A stretch of 64,000 nucleotides of DNA from Euclidia mi (lineage: Eukaryota; Arthropoda; Insecta; Lepidoptera; Erebidae). The position numbers were made by a program, and so were the translations under genes. The stretch is taken from assembly GCA_944739405.2 (NCBI GenBank), contig OX123190.2:23844807-23908806 (forward strand), given 5' to 3'. Under the pieces are notes generated by a model. The model was not told where the DNA came from, searched no databases, and saw only the letters and a list, made by a program, of their open reading frames with translations. Shown here in pieces: positions 19,583 through 31,091 of this stretch (its first letter is position 1; each line of letters opens with the position of its first letter).

Positions 19583-22074
19583 ATAACATAATTTCACGCC
19601 TTTTATCCCCGAAGGGGTAGTTATTTACCCTGTTTCCGTTAAATTTATTAATTACTAGGTATTTTAATAATTTTAATTGCTTAGTGCTATGGACAATAAA
19701 TTATTGATATAATTGAATTATTTTAACGGTACCATTTTCGCATGTTCATTTTCATCATTGCAGACATGTTTTCTTAACTATAAATGTTGATTCTGCGAAT
19801 GTTTTATTTTATATTTGGTTTATTTCATGTATATATTAAGTCATAAAGTCTACTACATCGCTACATGTACCTAATAATGAAAAGATTCATTTGCGTAACT
19901 GATTAATCGTACGAAACCCTGTTGATCAATGGTTTTAGTTGTATATATTAGACACATTTCTTAATTTTACTCCATATTTTGTATAATAATTATGTGCATA
20001 TTTATGAATACAGTTGCTAACTTTACATACATAATGTACGTAGGTATAGTTAAAGAAACCCTTACATAGAGTTTCTTGTAAAATTTATCCACAACAAAGA
20101 AAACCACGCTGTTAACTACTCAACCGATAGATACCGAAAACACCATATAATTTTAAAGGTATATAGAAAAAGAAATGAATGTATAAAACAAGTGCAAATA
20201 TTAAAAGAAGAATAAAAATATAGATATATTGTAGAATGGATAATTTCTATGTAAAACTCTAAACGTTATCATAATAAATCCAATTCCAACATATTAGATG
20301 TATTGTACAATATGTCTACGTCACGATATGTAGATGTCCAAATCTGCACATAATCTGTAACCCTCATTGCAGAATTGATCGTGATCATTAATAATAGCTA
20401 ACCTAAAACTGAGCCGGAAGACAAATTACGGGCGCAATTGAGGCTCCGTGCATGCCCTTAACACATAGCAGGGATGATTTTTCAATCTGCACCTATTATC
20501 TAGCGATTACAAGGGTGGGTCCAGACAGATTTGGGATGTTCTTGCGCGTTTTCGCGGAGCGCTGACAGGCCCACGGGGCGTAACGACCCGACGAATCATT
20601 TATTGACATCACTGACGCGACTGGCGAACTGCTATTTTTTAAACCCCGTTTTATCTTAAACGTTTTTCGATCAACGGTATTTTTGATTAACGGTGTGACG
20701 TAACACTGTAATACCCTTTCACATTCCACCAGACAAAGAAATGAACGCTAGAATTCCAATGAAATGTTTGAAAACGTTGTAGAAAGTTGTAGCTACAAAT
20801 AGGAAGGCGTGTATCGATTTGTGCGCCGCTACATTAAGCGCTATTCATCGATTGCTCTGTACGGTGAGTTAGGAACCGTTGCAATTTTCTCGTCAATGCG
20901 TCATTAACAACCACAAGATGTCGTTGCTGGGTGAGTATCTAAAACGCAACTCGATTGCTCACTTTGACTCGTACATACTCGTAGATACATGAATATCATA
21001 CTCAACATCAAAATTTTCGCTCGTGCTGAATTTAATCCCTTAGAGAGATAGCATATTATTATGATAATATGTTATCTACATACATATATACAATCTCATA
21101 TTGATGCCTACATATTTCTGTTCTGAAGTTAAATATTTACAAGAAGGTTCGATACTTAATCCAGACATAACTTACGCAAGGCGAACAAAATAACCGCAGA
21201 GGTATATCATCCCCTATTAATCATTTGCGATCTCGATTATATAAGTATAGCTTCGCGTAATTGATTCTCCACTGTGTCTGGTAATGACACAGACGTAGCG
21301 TACCTACCATAATTTTTATGCTTCAAAATCAATCAAGGTTCGTATCAGTCGGCAAGGGAAGATTACTGTTTGCCCGTCTTAAAATATTCTTTAATATAGC
21401 ACGCGACGTCTAAGGATACTTCAGTACACAATACAAAGTGTTGTATTCGAAATATGCTCCAATTATACGAACGATATATTTGATATTTACGTCTTGTCTC
21501 GTTATTTTGGTTAATATACTTAATAAATAAGACATTGCTCAAATAATTCGTACATTCACTCCGGCAGTTGAATTTTGATTTGGACATTTCGAGAAACCAG
21601 CTCTTCTTGATTTACATGCAAGAGACACTGGGAACGTGATAGCTATTTCATATTCCTTTTTTCTCAAGTAATAGATGGAGAAATTTGCCTTTAATTTGTT
21701 TAAGAGATGAAGCATAAACAAAACCTACAAATACGATCCTGTCTCAAGATTTGTTTCTCGCTGCGTTTAATGATTATTATGATTTTATTGGCATAAAGAA
21801 GAAGTATAAAATAAAACTACGATGATGTTTCGTAAATAACAGGATTGTTTGTGTAATAATGCCTTTTTAATGGTGTGTATATTTACTTCAGTAGTCTTGA
21901 GTTATCAACATTTTCTGTATTTTATTCTTTAAGCATCGTCGAAGCTACTATCTCAAAAGAGCTAATAAAAGCTAGCAGAGATATATTTTTACTATCTCGT
22001 CAAACACGGATAGTTTTCTCTAGCTAAATATTAAACTAGGAATTACGTTCAACAGTCTATCATCAATATCGCCC
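19583..22074. other. 2.5 kb of AT-rich non-coding DNA
   Basis: At 19592-19620 the words CACGCCTTTTATCC and CCCGAAGGGGTAG are a short minus-strand RTE/SINE tail relic. The rest shows no domain-bearing frame on either strand; frames at 20496-20729 and 21363-21721 look random. Confidence 0.4.
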
Positions 22075-22814
22075 AATCAGGCAGATCTCGTTTCGTGGGT
22101 ATAATGGAAGAACTAAATAACTCAGATTTTGGCCAAATTGACCTTTTACCATTTTCGTGAACCCCAAAATGTGCCGCATCTTTTGGTCTAACAAACATTC
22201 TTATATCATAACCCAGTCCAAAAGTAAAGCCATTTTTTTGTTTCAATTGTAGAAATAGATATGTATAAATGAACATTAAATATTAGTAGAAAAATAAATA
22301 ACTCTATAAATAAATGAACAACTGTGACTTCTGGTCACTTGAGTATGAAATTAATTAGCTAAGTTGAGTTATTTAGTTCTTCCGCGCACGAAAATATTTT
22401 AATGAAACTAGTCAAGTGAAAGGAAAACTAAACAACTTGAGTTATTTAATTTGGGCATTAATGAACGATCTTTCGTTTTTAAATAAGTATTTTTATTTAT
22501 TTCTTCTTCGAGAAAATTTAAATTTATAAGAGATTCCAATCAAATAAATGTCAATAGGTGTAGTTATTTAATATTTCTATTTATAGTATACGCACGTTAG
22601 TGAATTTATCGTTTAATTCAGTAGTACAAATTAGTGCGAAATAATGTAAACCTATAGATTAACCATTCTCAAAGTGCGCTCCGCAGAGCGCCAGGGCTCC
22701 ACGAAGCATTTCTAGAGGCCTCTCGACAATATTGCTCCAATTAAAATAAAATAACTTAAATATAACTAAATCACTAGATAGCAGAATACAGCAAAATGAT
22801 CGATTTAGATTCTA

Positions 22815-22990
22815 AACTCAGCATCAGCCCCTTACAGTCCACTGCTGGACTAGGCCTCTCCTTGGAAGAAGGAATTGGCCTAGGGTTTGTTTTAAGTTTT
22901 GCTTCTCTTACAGTGCTATTCTCTGCATAGTATGGTCCCTCTGTCGGCCCTTACGACTTAATATGGGGTGGTCACTGCAACCTAAAGTAG
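22815..22990 (-). repeat. LINE-tail-derived repeat
   Basis: CAGTCCACTGCTGGACTAGG followed by a stretch with CAGTGCT and CCCTCTGTCGG matches the repeat at 34347-34586 in the same orientation. On the minus strand it would end GGCTGATG..., the usual LINE or SINE 3' end. Truncated. Confidence 0.6.
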
Positions 22991-23249
22991 TAGATTGTGC
23001 TATACTAGTATGCTATGTTTTTACCGGCGATTTATTACAATCGGATAATTCTAGTATAAGCTGATATACTATTATTAGACATATTATGTTACTAAGGTAG
23101 GCAGTGATTGCCTAGTGCAGAAATCAACAGACTGCCATTCACAGGGCTCGGGTTAGAATGGCTTGTCTCGTGCCTCAGAGAGCAAATCTTTAAGACTGGG
23201 TGGTGTGGTGACCCCTTCTTACTTTTTTCTGACATCAAGATTTGATGTC

Positions 23250-23705
23250 TTCCAGCGACCGGTGCAGGCTAGGTTTCTTAAAGAATTTAGTACCGTGGGC
23301 CAAATCCATACAGAGCATACTTTTTCATAGGTTATGTAGAAATCCGAAGAGTAAAACCGGCCGCTGTGGCTGGCTTTTGTGGACTACGAAAATGCCTTCA
23401 ACTCCATTGAAACTGGGCTGTCCTGTAATGCACTGACTACACTACATGTCTCTCAGAGAGCTATGAAAAGGACAATGCTAGGGATTTCGCTGATTAATAA
23501 TTTCCGGCACGAGATTATCCGGCAGAAGACCAAAGTAACTGACATAGTCCAGGGTTACAGCAAATTGAATGGGGGAACTTATGGTATGTCGATTAAAAAG
23601 CAGGTTCTTAAATTAACGCCACGCCTCAGCAAGCGTAGTGTTGGCCGCAAGAATGGGTCTTGTGGCATACCGTGGGGAGTTCCACCTCTAGGAGTGATAG
23701 GCTGA
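23250..23705 (+). pseudogene. RTE-type LINE reverse transcriptase fragment
   Basis: Two parts of an RTE-like ORF2 are visible. The first contains QARFLKEF and AFVDYENAFNSIETG, the A block of RT with its Asp; the second, RAMKRTMLGISL then RQKTKVTDIVQ, is the C-terminal domain downstream of RT. The catalytic YADD block and much of the palm are missing between them, so the copy carries an internal deletion, with frameshifts and stops as well. Best readable frames are 23242-23436 and 23379-23705. It has no activity. Clade assignment rests on the AFVDY.KAFDS and RAMLGISLRD-type motifs. Confidence 0.65.
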
Positions 23706-23744
23706 TGAAATGAATTAAATGAGAAGAAGTAGTTAATATTATAG

Positions 23745-23915
23745 TTGTTTGACCATGCCCGTGCTCCGAGGCACGGGGCAAGCGATAATTAACAATTTAA
23801 TACGCACTTTACTTTGAAAAGTCATTGGTGCGTGCTGTGGATTCGAACCCGATACCCTCTGGATGGACTGCCATTGGTACCTCCACTAGGCGATCGCTGC
23901 CTCTCTGTTCCATCA
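23745..23915 (-). mobile_element. tRNA-headed SINE, minus strand
   Basis: On the minus strand the unit reads GCGATCGCCTAGTGG (A box-like), then GGGTTCGAATCC (B box) at about 23850, then the body ATGACTTTTCAAAGTAAAG and a stem-forming CGTGCCTCGGAGCACG. That is a tRNA-derived RNA polymerase III promoter followed by a family-specific body. The same body occurs at 24540 and, with another tail, at 30164-30424. Confidence 0.65.
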
Positions 23916-23924
23916 GTTATCACA

Positions 23925-24539
23925 ATGAAATTTTGGGCTGCTAAATTTAAACTTGGTCGTAAGAGCTAAGGAACAGATGAAGGTCCGCGACGTCCAAAAA
24001 CTGAAACCACTGACGATAACCTCTCTAAATTTCACCAAATGGTGCTAGACGACCGCTGAATTGAGTAAAAGATATAGCAGAGGCTATGAAAATGACTAAC
24101 AAATGTATTAGCTACATATTAAATCAAGATTTAAGCATAAGCAAGCTCCCAGCGCGACGGGTGCCGCGTTTGCTCACGTTAAGACCAAAACCGCGTTCGA
24201 ATGAATTTTTTTTAATGATCTCTTTGCGTAGATTAGGCCTATGATCCAAGTTTTTGTATAATTAATGACTGTAGATGCAACCTGGATACACCATTATACG
24301 CCCAAATCAATAATATATACATTTTAAATAGTAAATTGCTAAGGAGGAACCGACTCCAAAGGACAAAGGCGTTTTCGGCTGGGAAAATGATGCTGACTGT
24401 TTTTTGGGATGTTCATGGAGAGATCGAAAGGGATAACTATTACAGCAGCATACTACGCTCTATTACTAAACAAATTGAGGGTAGAAGTTGTGCAAAAAGG
24501 TCCACATTTGCAGAAAAGACTATATTACTGACATATTGA
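23925..24539 (+). pseudogene. mariner-type transposase remnant
   Basis: Translation gives, with stops and shifts, MKFWAAKFKLGRKS, KFHQMVLDDR, then TWIHHYTPKS (first catalytic Asp region of mariner transposases reads DETWIHHYTP; here the acidic pair has changed to DATW) and SAGKMMLTVFWDVHG with the second catalytic Asp. Open frame 24336-24539 carries the second block. The region after it, with the third acidic residue, is missing, and no 28-30 bp mariner inverted ends were found. It is an internal piece, interrupted at its right edge by the SINE at 24540. Confidence 0.65.
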
Positions 24540-24890
24540 CGTTCGAATCCACAGCACGCACCAATGACTTTTCAAAGTAAAGTGCGTATAAAATTGTTAA
24601 TTATCGCTTGCCTCGTGCCTCGGAGCACGTTAAACTGTCGTTCCTGGCTGTCATGATGATCTTGGCAGTCGTTACGGGGAGTGAGTACCCTCAAATAAAC
24701 TGATACTGTAGACCAGTGAAATATCGCTATCCCTTTGGGTTGCGGAGGTCAAACGTCAGTCGCTCTGTGGAAAAGTCGATATATCCTGTCATATCTGGTT
24801 AAACCAGTAAGCGAACCTCGGGCTCTAAGACGTGTAAGTCTTGGATGCAACCAGGACAACGCTAGGGCGATGATGATGGAGCCGAGAGTC
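24540..24890 (+). mobile_element. 5'-truncated SINE, plus strand, with second tail
   Basis: Starts within the B box (GTTCGAATCCACAGCACGCA), continues with the body shared with 23745-23915 and runs on through CTCGTGCCTCGGAGCACGTT to a tail ending AGGGCGATGATGATGGA near 24878. The A box is missing at the junction with the mariner remnant. The tail region recurs as a relic at 4749-4816. Open frames at 24735-25003 cross this repeat and are not genes. Confidence 0.6.
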
Positions 24891-27800
24891 CCCATAAACA
24901 GAGTTTTAATCAAATTTAAATGACGTCGGCGTATTGCCTTTCTAAAACAAAAATTTAATGACAGCTCGATACAAAATTTCCCATTTACAAATAAAACACT
25001 CACATCAACTCAATCGTATGGCTGTCAAACAGCAATTACTGGTACAAAACAGCTGAAATGTTGTGAATAACTGCCACAAGTCTTGTACAATTGTACTCAA
25101 TTACATCTACAACACTTTTTTTGACGAGTGCTGCTTCCTTCAGGTTCAGGTCGGAAACTTTTCAGACCACCCTAGTATCTTTTAATGCAAAGGAAAGCTA
25201 TTTTTGTTTTAGTTGAGTTAAGAAGATTTATAATAAGTAAATTATTATTATATAATTATAATATTTTGTTGCCATACCTAGTTCTGTTTATTTGATATTG
25301 TAATTTTAGGTTTTTTAATATATATTTTTTATATACAATGTTACTACTTGCAATCCAGGTTTTTTATTCATGTGAGATCAATAATCAGTGATAAAATTTC
25401 ACAGATAAACTTTCACTAAGAATGCCTAACTTTCGTGTTTAAATATTTTTTTAGGTTGAAAACTCAATAAGTGTACTTAGTTTACCCAAATTCATGTATT
25501 CACATTCATTTAATGTGTGGGAAAACTGAATAACTACAATATAAAATTAGCTAACTACGGTATGTTTGCAATATCTTGGTGTGGCAAAATTGGATAACTT
25601 GGTTTTTTATTTTTATTATTTTTTTGGTTCATGATAAAAGTTAGTTTAATAAAGCATAGAATCGACAGCAAACATGCTTAAAGCATATAAAATCGCCGAC
25701 GGTAAAATTGTTCTCCATTTCTTAGAAATGTAAAAAAAAGTGTCAAAAAAACAGTAAATCGCGATTATCTCAAAACTTGAAATTTTGAGTTATTCAGTTC
25801 TTCCATTATACCCACGGTTTCATTCTCCATTAGAGCTGCATCAAAAAGCTTATTCTGCTTAAATTAAATTGGTTCAATAATCCAGGCTCAGCGATAGTTG
25901 CTTTGTTCAATGAGCGCGTCTGAAAAAAATAAAAGAAAATATGGTGTATGCAATCAAGCGTCCCGCTGCGATTAGCTTGCAAAAGCCGATGACACGTCCC
26001 GCTATTTTATTATGCCTATGTGCAGTCTGTGTGCACCTTGTTATTTTAAATTGGACGCGCAATACGAGAGTAATCGAATAATCAGTGTTTGTGTCATGTC
26101 TTGGTTCCTTTTCTTATTGTACAAGTACCAGTACTGAGCCTGCGTTTCTGGCAAGCCCAATTACGCTATAGAGTGATTGCCTTAGTTATGGTAGTAATCT
26201 ATCACAGCAATATATTGTAAGCCCTTTTCATCCAATTAGTATTTGAATACACAACACTTGTAAAATGACAGGAAATATTGAAAATAAAGTGACCACAACT
26301 AGTACGATAAGAAGAAAAATCTAAAATTACTTTTCAGCTGTTCGAGGTTATAGCTGGTCCTCTTGTGAAATAGGTTTTATCCAATATCTTCAACTCACTG
26401 TGAAGAACAAGTTTCCTTACCTTGCGAGTAGATCAACTTTGAATTCCTCTCACAATTTCTATTGTGTCCAAAATACGAAATATAAGTTTTTGAAAGTGAG
26501 ATAACGAGGTGAAAAGTTTTGTAGGACGTCGATTTCTTCAGGCTTACAAACATAATGTGGAGAGAGTTGGGAACTCGGGCGTCCACTTCAAATTTCGTAA
26601 TACTTTAAGCAAACTTGTGAAGCAAATTAAGCGTCGGCGAACAGGTGCTGCATCAAATACGTCCAGATATTCACGAACTAATCGTGCACATACAAATAAC
26701 CAGACGAGCCTCTCAAATCGCCACGATTATAATAATATGACTCTGACAAATATCGCTTGAGGACTAACTATTAGATGTAAATAAGTTATTATTTTAGTAG
26801 TAATTACAAAAGCCGCTTTCTTTGTATTTTATATTATTGTAGTAAGACTGTAATCTGCTGGACTGACAAGATTTATACGCAAGAAGATTTTGATTCTTGT
26901 TATCATTACTCTAGTTGTAGCGTAATTGCTAATCTTTGCTGACTACGATGAAGTCTATTTTGAAAGGCTGTATTTGTAATTACTTTTACGTGTTCCATTG
27001 TAGCGCAAATCTGCTTAACCTATTTAGAAGAAAGAGGCGTTTTTAATTCGCTATAATAATATGATGTGACTGTGGACACTGTGACGGAGACTGGCTACAT
27101 TTTTACCAGACTACGGCCACACCTTCCCTAAGACATAGAAATGTATTGTGTTATAGTTTTCACTATAAATTATTTATGATTTGTAAAAATGTTACAGCCT
27201 ACAATTTCAATTATATTTAAATCAACCATTTGCCCGTTAAAACAAATCAGCTAGACTTTTACTTTAAACTAGCATTATAATAATAATATTGTCTAAATTA
27301 AATCCCATCTACACATTCCTGTTTCAATGTCGTACGATCACGCTCATGGCATGCAGGGTGAGCGATTTGGGGTGGCGCATGGCGCTGCAACGCGTTCGAA
27401 CGAGATAACGAACCCGTCCCACAGCTACGTGCTTCACCTCAGTCTGTCTGTCAAACTTCGGATTGATTATTTTGTCAAATATATACGTGGCTGCAATACG
27501 GCATTGACGCTTGCTATCTACGACACACGCTCGTGAACACAACTGGGCACTAGTTTGGATTTAGTTGAATACCGAACTAACTCCAAAACAATCCGCTGGA
27601 AGTAAAGAAAAGAAATCCGTGGAGTATAAGTCAGTATTGTGTAACTTTTAATCAACATCAGATTATTTGTATTAACATTCCAAATATTGACCCAGCCCTG
27701 CCGTTATGGCACTGTTCTAATAATGCCAACTTTATACGTTTCTACTGACGACGAAAAAAGTAAAACAGAAAACTTAATAGCCTGCCTGGGTCGGGCGAAT

Positions 27801-28515
27801 ACCGAAGCTTATTTATAAAGAACAAAGCTGATTAAATTGCTGTTGAGACGGACGAGATGCTCTTTATTGGGCGCTCGGCTATCGTCGGGTCTGTTCGGAT
27901 GTGCTCGGGACCTTCAATACGCTGCGCCGTGTGCTTTTGCCCGTGAGGTATGCGCGCCCATATATTTGGTTAAATCGGTTGTTTTGGTGGAAAATATACA
28001 TTTTTAAACAAGTTTTGATGAGATACCTCGTTTTTCGGTTAACCTTCGTGTTGAGCAGATCTTAGCTGTAGATATAAGTCCGCAGTTTTCTCTGAAATAT
28101 TTCCGTAGCGCGCGCTTGGCTGCTACTTTTTGATGATTCTAGAGAAAAATTCTCTTTATACTACACCTGATCGGAATAGTAGTCAATATTCCCTGAAAAT
28201 GAAAAGAGAGCGTTAGTCTTTTCCTTGACCTGAATAAGCGGGAGGAAAATGTATGAAAATCCATTTCTAACGTGTTTTACCGGGAGAGAAAGTTGTATGA
28301 ATTTTAATTTATCATGTGTTATCTTATCTATGGCGCGCCGCGCGCCTGCCCAAGGAGTTTTCATATAATTTAAATATGGAATCTCCGTGCCACTGACATA
28401 CATTTGTGAAGAATAAAAAAAAACAAAAGAAGCGCGAAATATCGGTCAAATTCTAAGCTGAATTGTGTCTTACTTGGTGTCTTACGTTTTGATTTTATTT
28501 TAAAAATAAAGTAAA
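24891..28515. other. 3.6 kb of AT-rich non-coding DNA
   Basis: I see no domain-bearing frame. Frames such as 26509-26760 and the mirrored pair 27324-27542 / 27327-27536 show no recognisable family. The inverse word described at 22090-25830 ends near 25830. Confidence 0.4.
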
Positions 28516-28734
28516 ATGTCGATTTCTAGCAGTGAAAGTGATGTTGAAATGACGCCGCCTTACTTAAAAGCATCTGCGGAAACAGCTGTTTTATACCTAC
28601 TACCGGATAAATCGAAGAAAAAATACAACCAAACTTATGACCAATTATTTCATATTATTAAATACTTTCTACAATACAAGTCTTTAAATGTTCCTCACAG
28701 GTGTAGTATAAAGCACTGTGTAGCACTCGGGTGA
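28516..28734 (+). CDS. small ORF, possibly N-terminus of a Crypton-type recombinase
   Basis: 72 codons from an ATG in a purine-A context after a short AT-rich leader (AAAGTAAAATGTC). The sequence begins MSISSSESDVEMTPPYLKAS, an acidic serine-rich start, then AVLYLLPDKSKKKYNQTYDQ. A LLP.KS..KY...Y motif near the N-terminus recalls the SAM-like domain that opens Crypton-type tyrosine recombinases and host proteins derived from them; that is a recollection of the pattern, not a search. No catalytic Arg-His-Arg-Tyr part follows, as the frame stops at 28734. It may be a truncated element, a first exon (GTAAG-like donors were not convincing) or chance. A hairpin-bearing sequence follows at 28757. 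Confidence 0.3.
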   Translation: MSISSSESDVEMTPPYLKASAETAVLYLLPDKSKKKYNQTYDQLFHIIKYFLQYKSLNVPHRCSIKHCVALG

Positions 28735-28756
28735 AAGTTCCATTCCTACCTCGGGA

Positions 28757-28794
28757 GTATTGTGGCCCTAGGCTGCGCCTTCAGGCCACAATAC
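28757..28794. repeat. 11-bp perfect inverted repeat
   Basis: GTATTGTGGCC (28757-28767) faces GGCCACAATAC (28784-28794) across 16 bases, just after the small ORF stop. It may be part of the end of the same unrecognised element. Confidence 0.6.
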
Positions 28795-29179
28795 ATGGTC
28801 CCTCGCTAGTAATCGGTTCCTTTCCTCCCTCGGTGAACAATGTACTATTCTTCTTTTAAAGTTGCATAATTAATCTTCATCTGCCAGTTTTAAAATATAT
28901 CGTGTTTTAATAAAAAATATGAATTGGAATGATAAATATTCATCAAATTTCATATGTCACGGCGATGTGGAATGAGGCATTGCAATCATTAATCATGCTT
29001 ATTGTCATACGTTTGTTGCTACAATATTTTTATATCGTGACGCTTTGTGTGAGTTTAAGTAGCTATTGAATGATATAACATGCAGGTACATACATGGTAT
29101 GTGTGCTTTGTATGACAAAAAAATTTGCTAGCCTATTCCGTATTATATGCTCGAATGAATGCACTAAGAACTGTGTGGT
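28795..29179. other. non-coding spacer
   Basis: AT-rich; nothing that I can support. Confidence 0.4.
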
Positions 29180-29219
29180 GTGCCTCCTGGTATTACAATC
29201 TTGTAATACCAGGAGGCAC
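29180..29219. repeat. near-perfect 40-bp palindrome
   Basis: Two 19-base arms (29180-29198 and 29201-29219) are exact reverse complements around the dinucleotide TC. The open frame 29125-29340 runs straight through it, and shows no domain. Confidence 0.85.
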
Positions 29220-29415
29220 GTATTTATCTAAATACGTAACTATTTACTGTTTTTACAAAAACAAGGCAGTGTTAGCCCAGGGAAAATACCAATGGTCTAC
29301 TACGCAGTGTCGTGAAGTTGACAATACAAATGCAGCGTAATATGGGCCAAAACTAGGAATATAAACTTTCGTTGTTATTTAAACTTATTTTAAAATGTTC
29401 TTTCTGTGGAAATAT

Positions 29416-29779
29416 ACAGGGTGTAAAAAGACCCTTAACGAAAACTGAAATCCCATGTGAGAACATTTTTTACTTCGGCACCATACCTGGGAAATAACTG
29501 GTTGAGGAGATATTGAGGCTCAAAGTTAGTATAGAATTTTTCTAATTAGGTACAAAATCGATGCATTTACCCCGCCAATATGTTCTTTAGATGTCCTATA
29601 ACCCCATGCATGAGTAGGTATTTCGAGCATTGCACGCGCGCGCTTTTAATTGCGGTTTAAAAAATGTGAAAACTCAAAAAACAATTCGTTTCCCAGGTAT
29701 TATTTTTGGTTAGTATGACTTGGCATGATGTCCACAACGAGTAGACTTCGGCTTGGTGATGGGTCTTGTGACACCCTGT
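29416..29779. mobile_element. 364-bp MITE with ACAGGGTGT ends
   Basis: ACAGGGTGTAAAAAGACCC at the left and GGGTCTTGTGACACCCTGT at the right are inverted repeats with two mismatches. A target duplication is not clear (TATA-rich flanks). Ends of the type ACAGGGTGT occur on several insect DNA transposon families; I cannot choose one. Non-coding. Confidence 0.6.
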
Positions 29780-30163
29780 TTATATGTTATACCTCATAAA
29801 TTACAAAATACCGCCAACATTCAAAACATAACAAGATTTAATCAAGATCTTCCGGTGGCTTCACATAAAACCCGAAAACTAGATTGCAAGTACGTACAAA
29901 CTACTGAGGCGGTTGCAAGTAAATTGGTGCTTATCTCCTGACTTCGTTAAGGGCTGATGAATTACTACCTATTTATATAAATCTCGTATGTACAGAGATT
30001 CTTAGCTTCATTTAGTCGCATATCCACTTGTAAACCTTTTTGTTGCGCAACAATTTGCTGGATTAGTTTGTTTGAACGCACTGATCTTATGAATAGCTAT
30101 TTCCGTTACAACGGTATGTCAGTTTCTTCATTGAAGATGCGATTGTACCTACAACTACATGTT
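29780..30163. other. non-coding spacer
   Basis: Nothing that I can support. Confidence 0.4.
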
Positions 30164-30424
30164 TAACATAACATAACTTAACGCCTGTCATCCCCGAAGG
30201 GAGTGGCAGAGGTGTATTACACACCCACATTTTGCCAGTTATGTTTAGGTTCCAATGTAATATGGGGCGAGCCTATTGCCATCTACCGCGCACATTATTA
30301 AGCGAGCGACATTTTTAATACACACATAGCTTTGAAAAGTCAGAGGTGTGTGCCCGAGGTACCTGGGGATTGAACCCGAGACCATCGTCTCAGCAGTCTG
30401 TTACGTACACCACTAGGCTGATGC
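30164..30424 (-). mobile_element. tRNA-headed SINE with RTE-type tail
   Basis: On the minus strand: CAGCCTAGTGGTGTACG (A box-like), GGTCTCGGGTTCAATCCCC (B box near 30366-30380), body TCTGACTTTTCAAAGC, then GGCAATAGGCTCGCC and a tail with CACTCCCTTCGGGGATGACA. Head and body match the SINEs at 23745 and 24540, while the last 120 bases match SINE 31151 and the RTE tail. Confidence 0.7.
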
Positions 30425-30833
30425 TTATACATAAATATAACAGGTTCGAAATATAAATGTTTGAAGGATAATATAATTTTGATTCGAATCTTATTGAACG
30501 CTGATAAAACTGTGATAATAAACTTATTTATTGTAATAAAAGTTGAACTGATAGACGCTTGATAGGTTGAACATTAATTTGTCAAAATACAAGTACCTTC
30601 CACTCAAGGAGGAAAAATCCCAAATGAAACTCGTGCCACCGACCAAAAGCTATTAAAATAAGGGTGTTTTGGAAAGGTCAGATCCTTAGTAGAATACAAA
30701 GAAACAGATGATTACAAGGAGGCCTACTTGAAGTAAATATAAATTCGTTGCCAATTTTAAGAAGTTTGATACTAACGGGCCAACTGACACTGACTGAAAT
30801 ATACGGATGTTTCAAAGAGCAACGGGACATTTA
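30425..30833. other. non-coding spacer
   Basis: AT-rich, nothing recognised. TTA at 30831-30833 is the presumed target duplication of the next element. Confidence 0.4.
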
Positions 30834-31091
30834 AGGCTAACGTCCACTAGGCTCGCCGAGCCGAGCCGAATCGAAATGCAGAAAGTCTCCTCCTATATAT
30901 TTCTATGAACCTGCGTTCATTAGCGACGAGCCGCGGCGCGCCGAATCGAATCTACCGCGCGCATCGCTCGTCAGGCGAATTTCTGCGGCGACGCGTTTCG
31001 ACTCGACGCGGCGCGCCTTAGTGGACGCGGGTCAGCAGATGAGTGTGAAGGGTACTACATGGCGTAAATACCTACATAAAAAGTTATCGAA

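Larger units (their letters stand above)
22090..25830. repeat. dispersed inverted words around GAACTAAATAACTC
   Basis: CGTGGGTATAATGGAAGAAC followed by TAAATAACTCA is at about 22092-22124; its inverse (TGAGTTATTCAGTTCTTCC, then ATTATACCCACG) is at about 25786-25818, and a third partial copy (TTGAGTTATTTAGTTCTTCC) at 22363-22382. They could be the inverted ends of one old element about 3.7 kb long, now filled with other repeats, or independent copies of one family. Confidence 0.4.
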
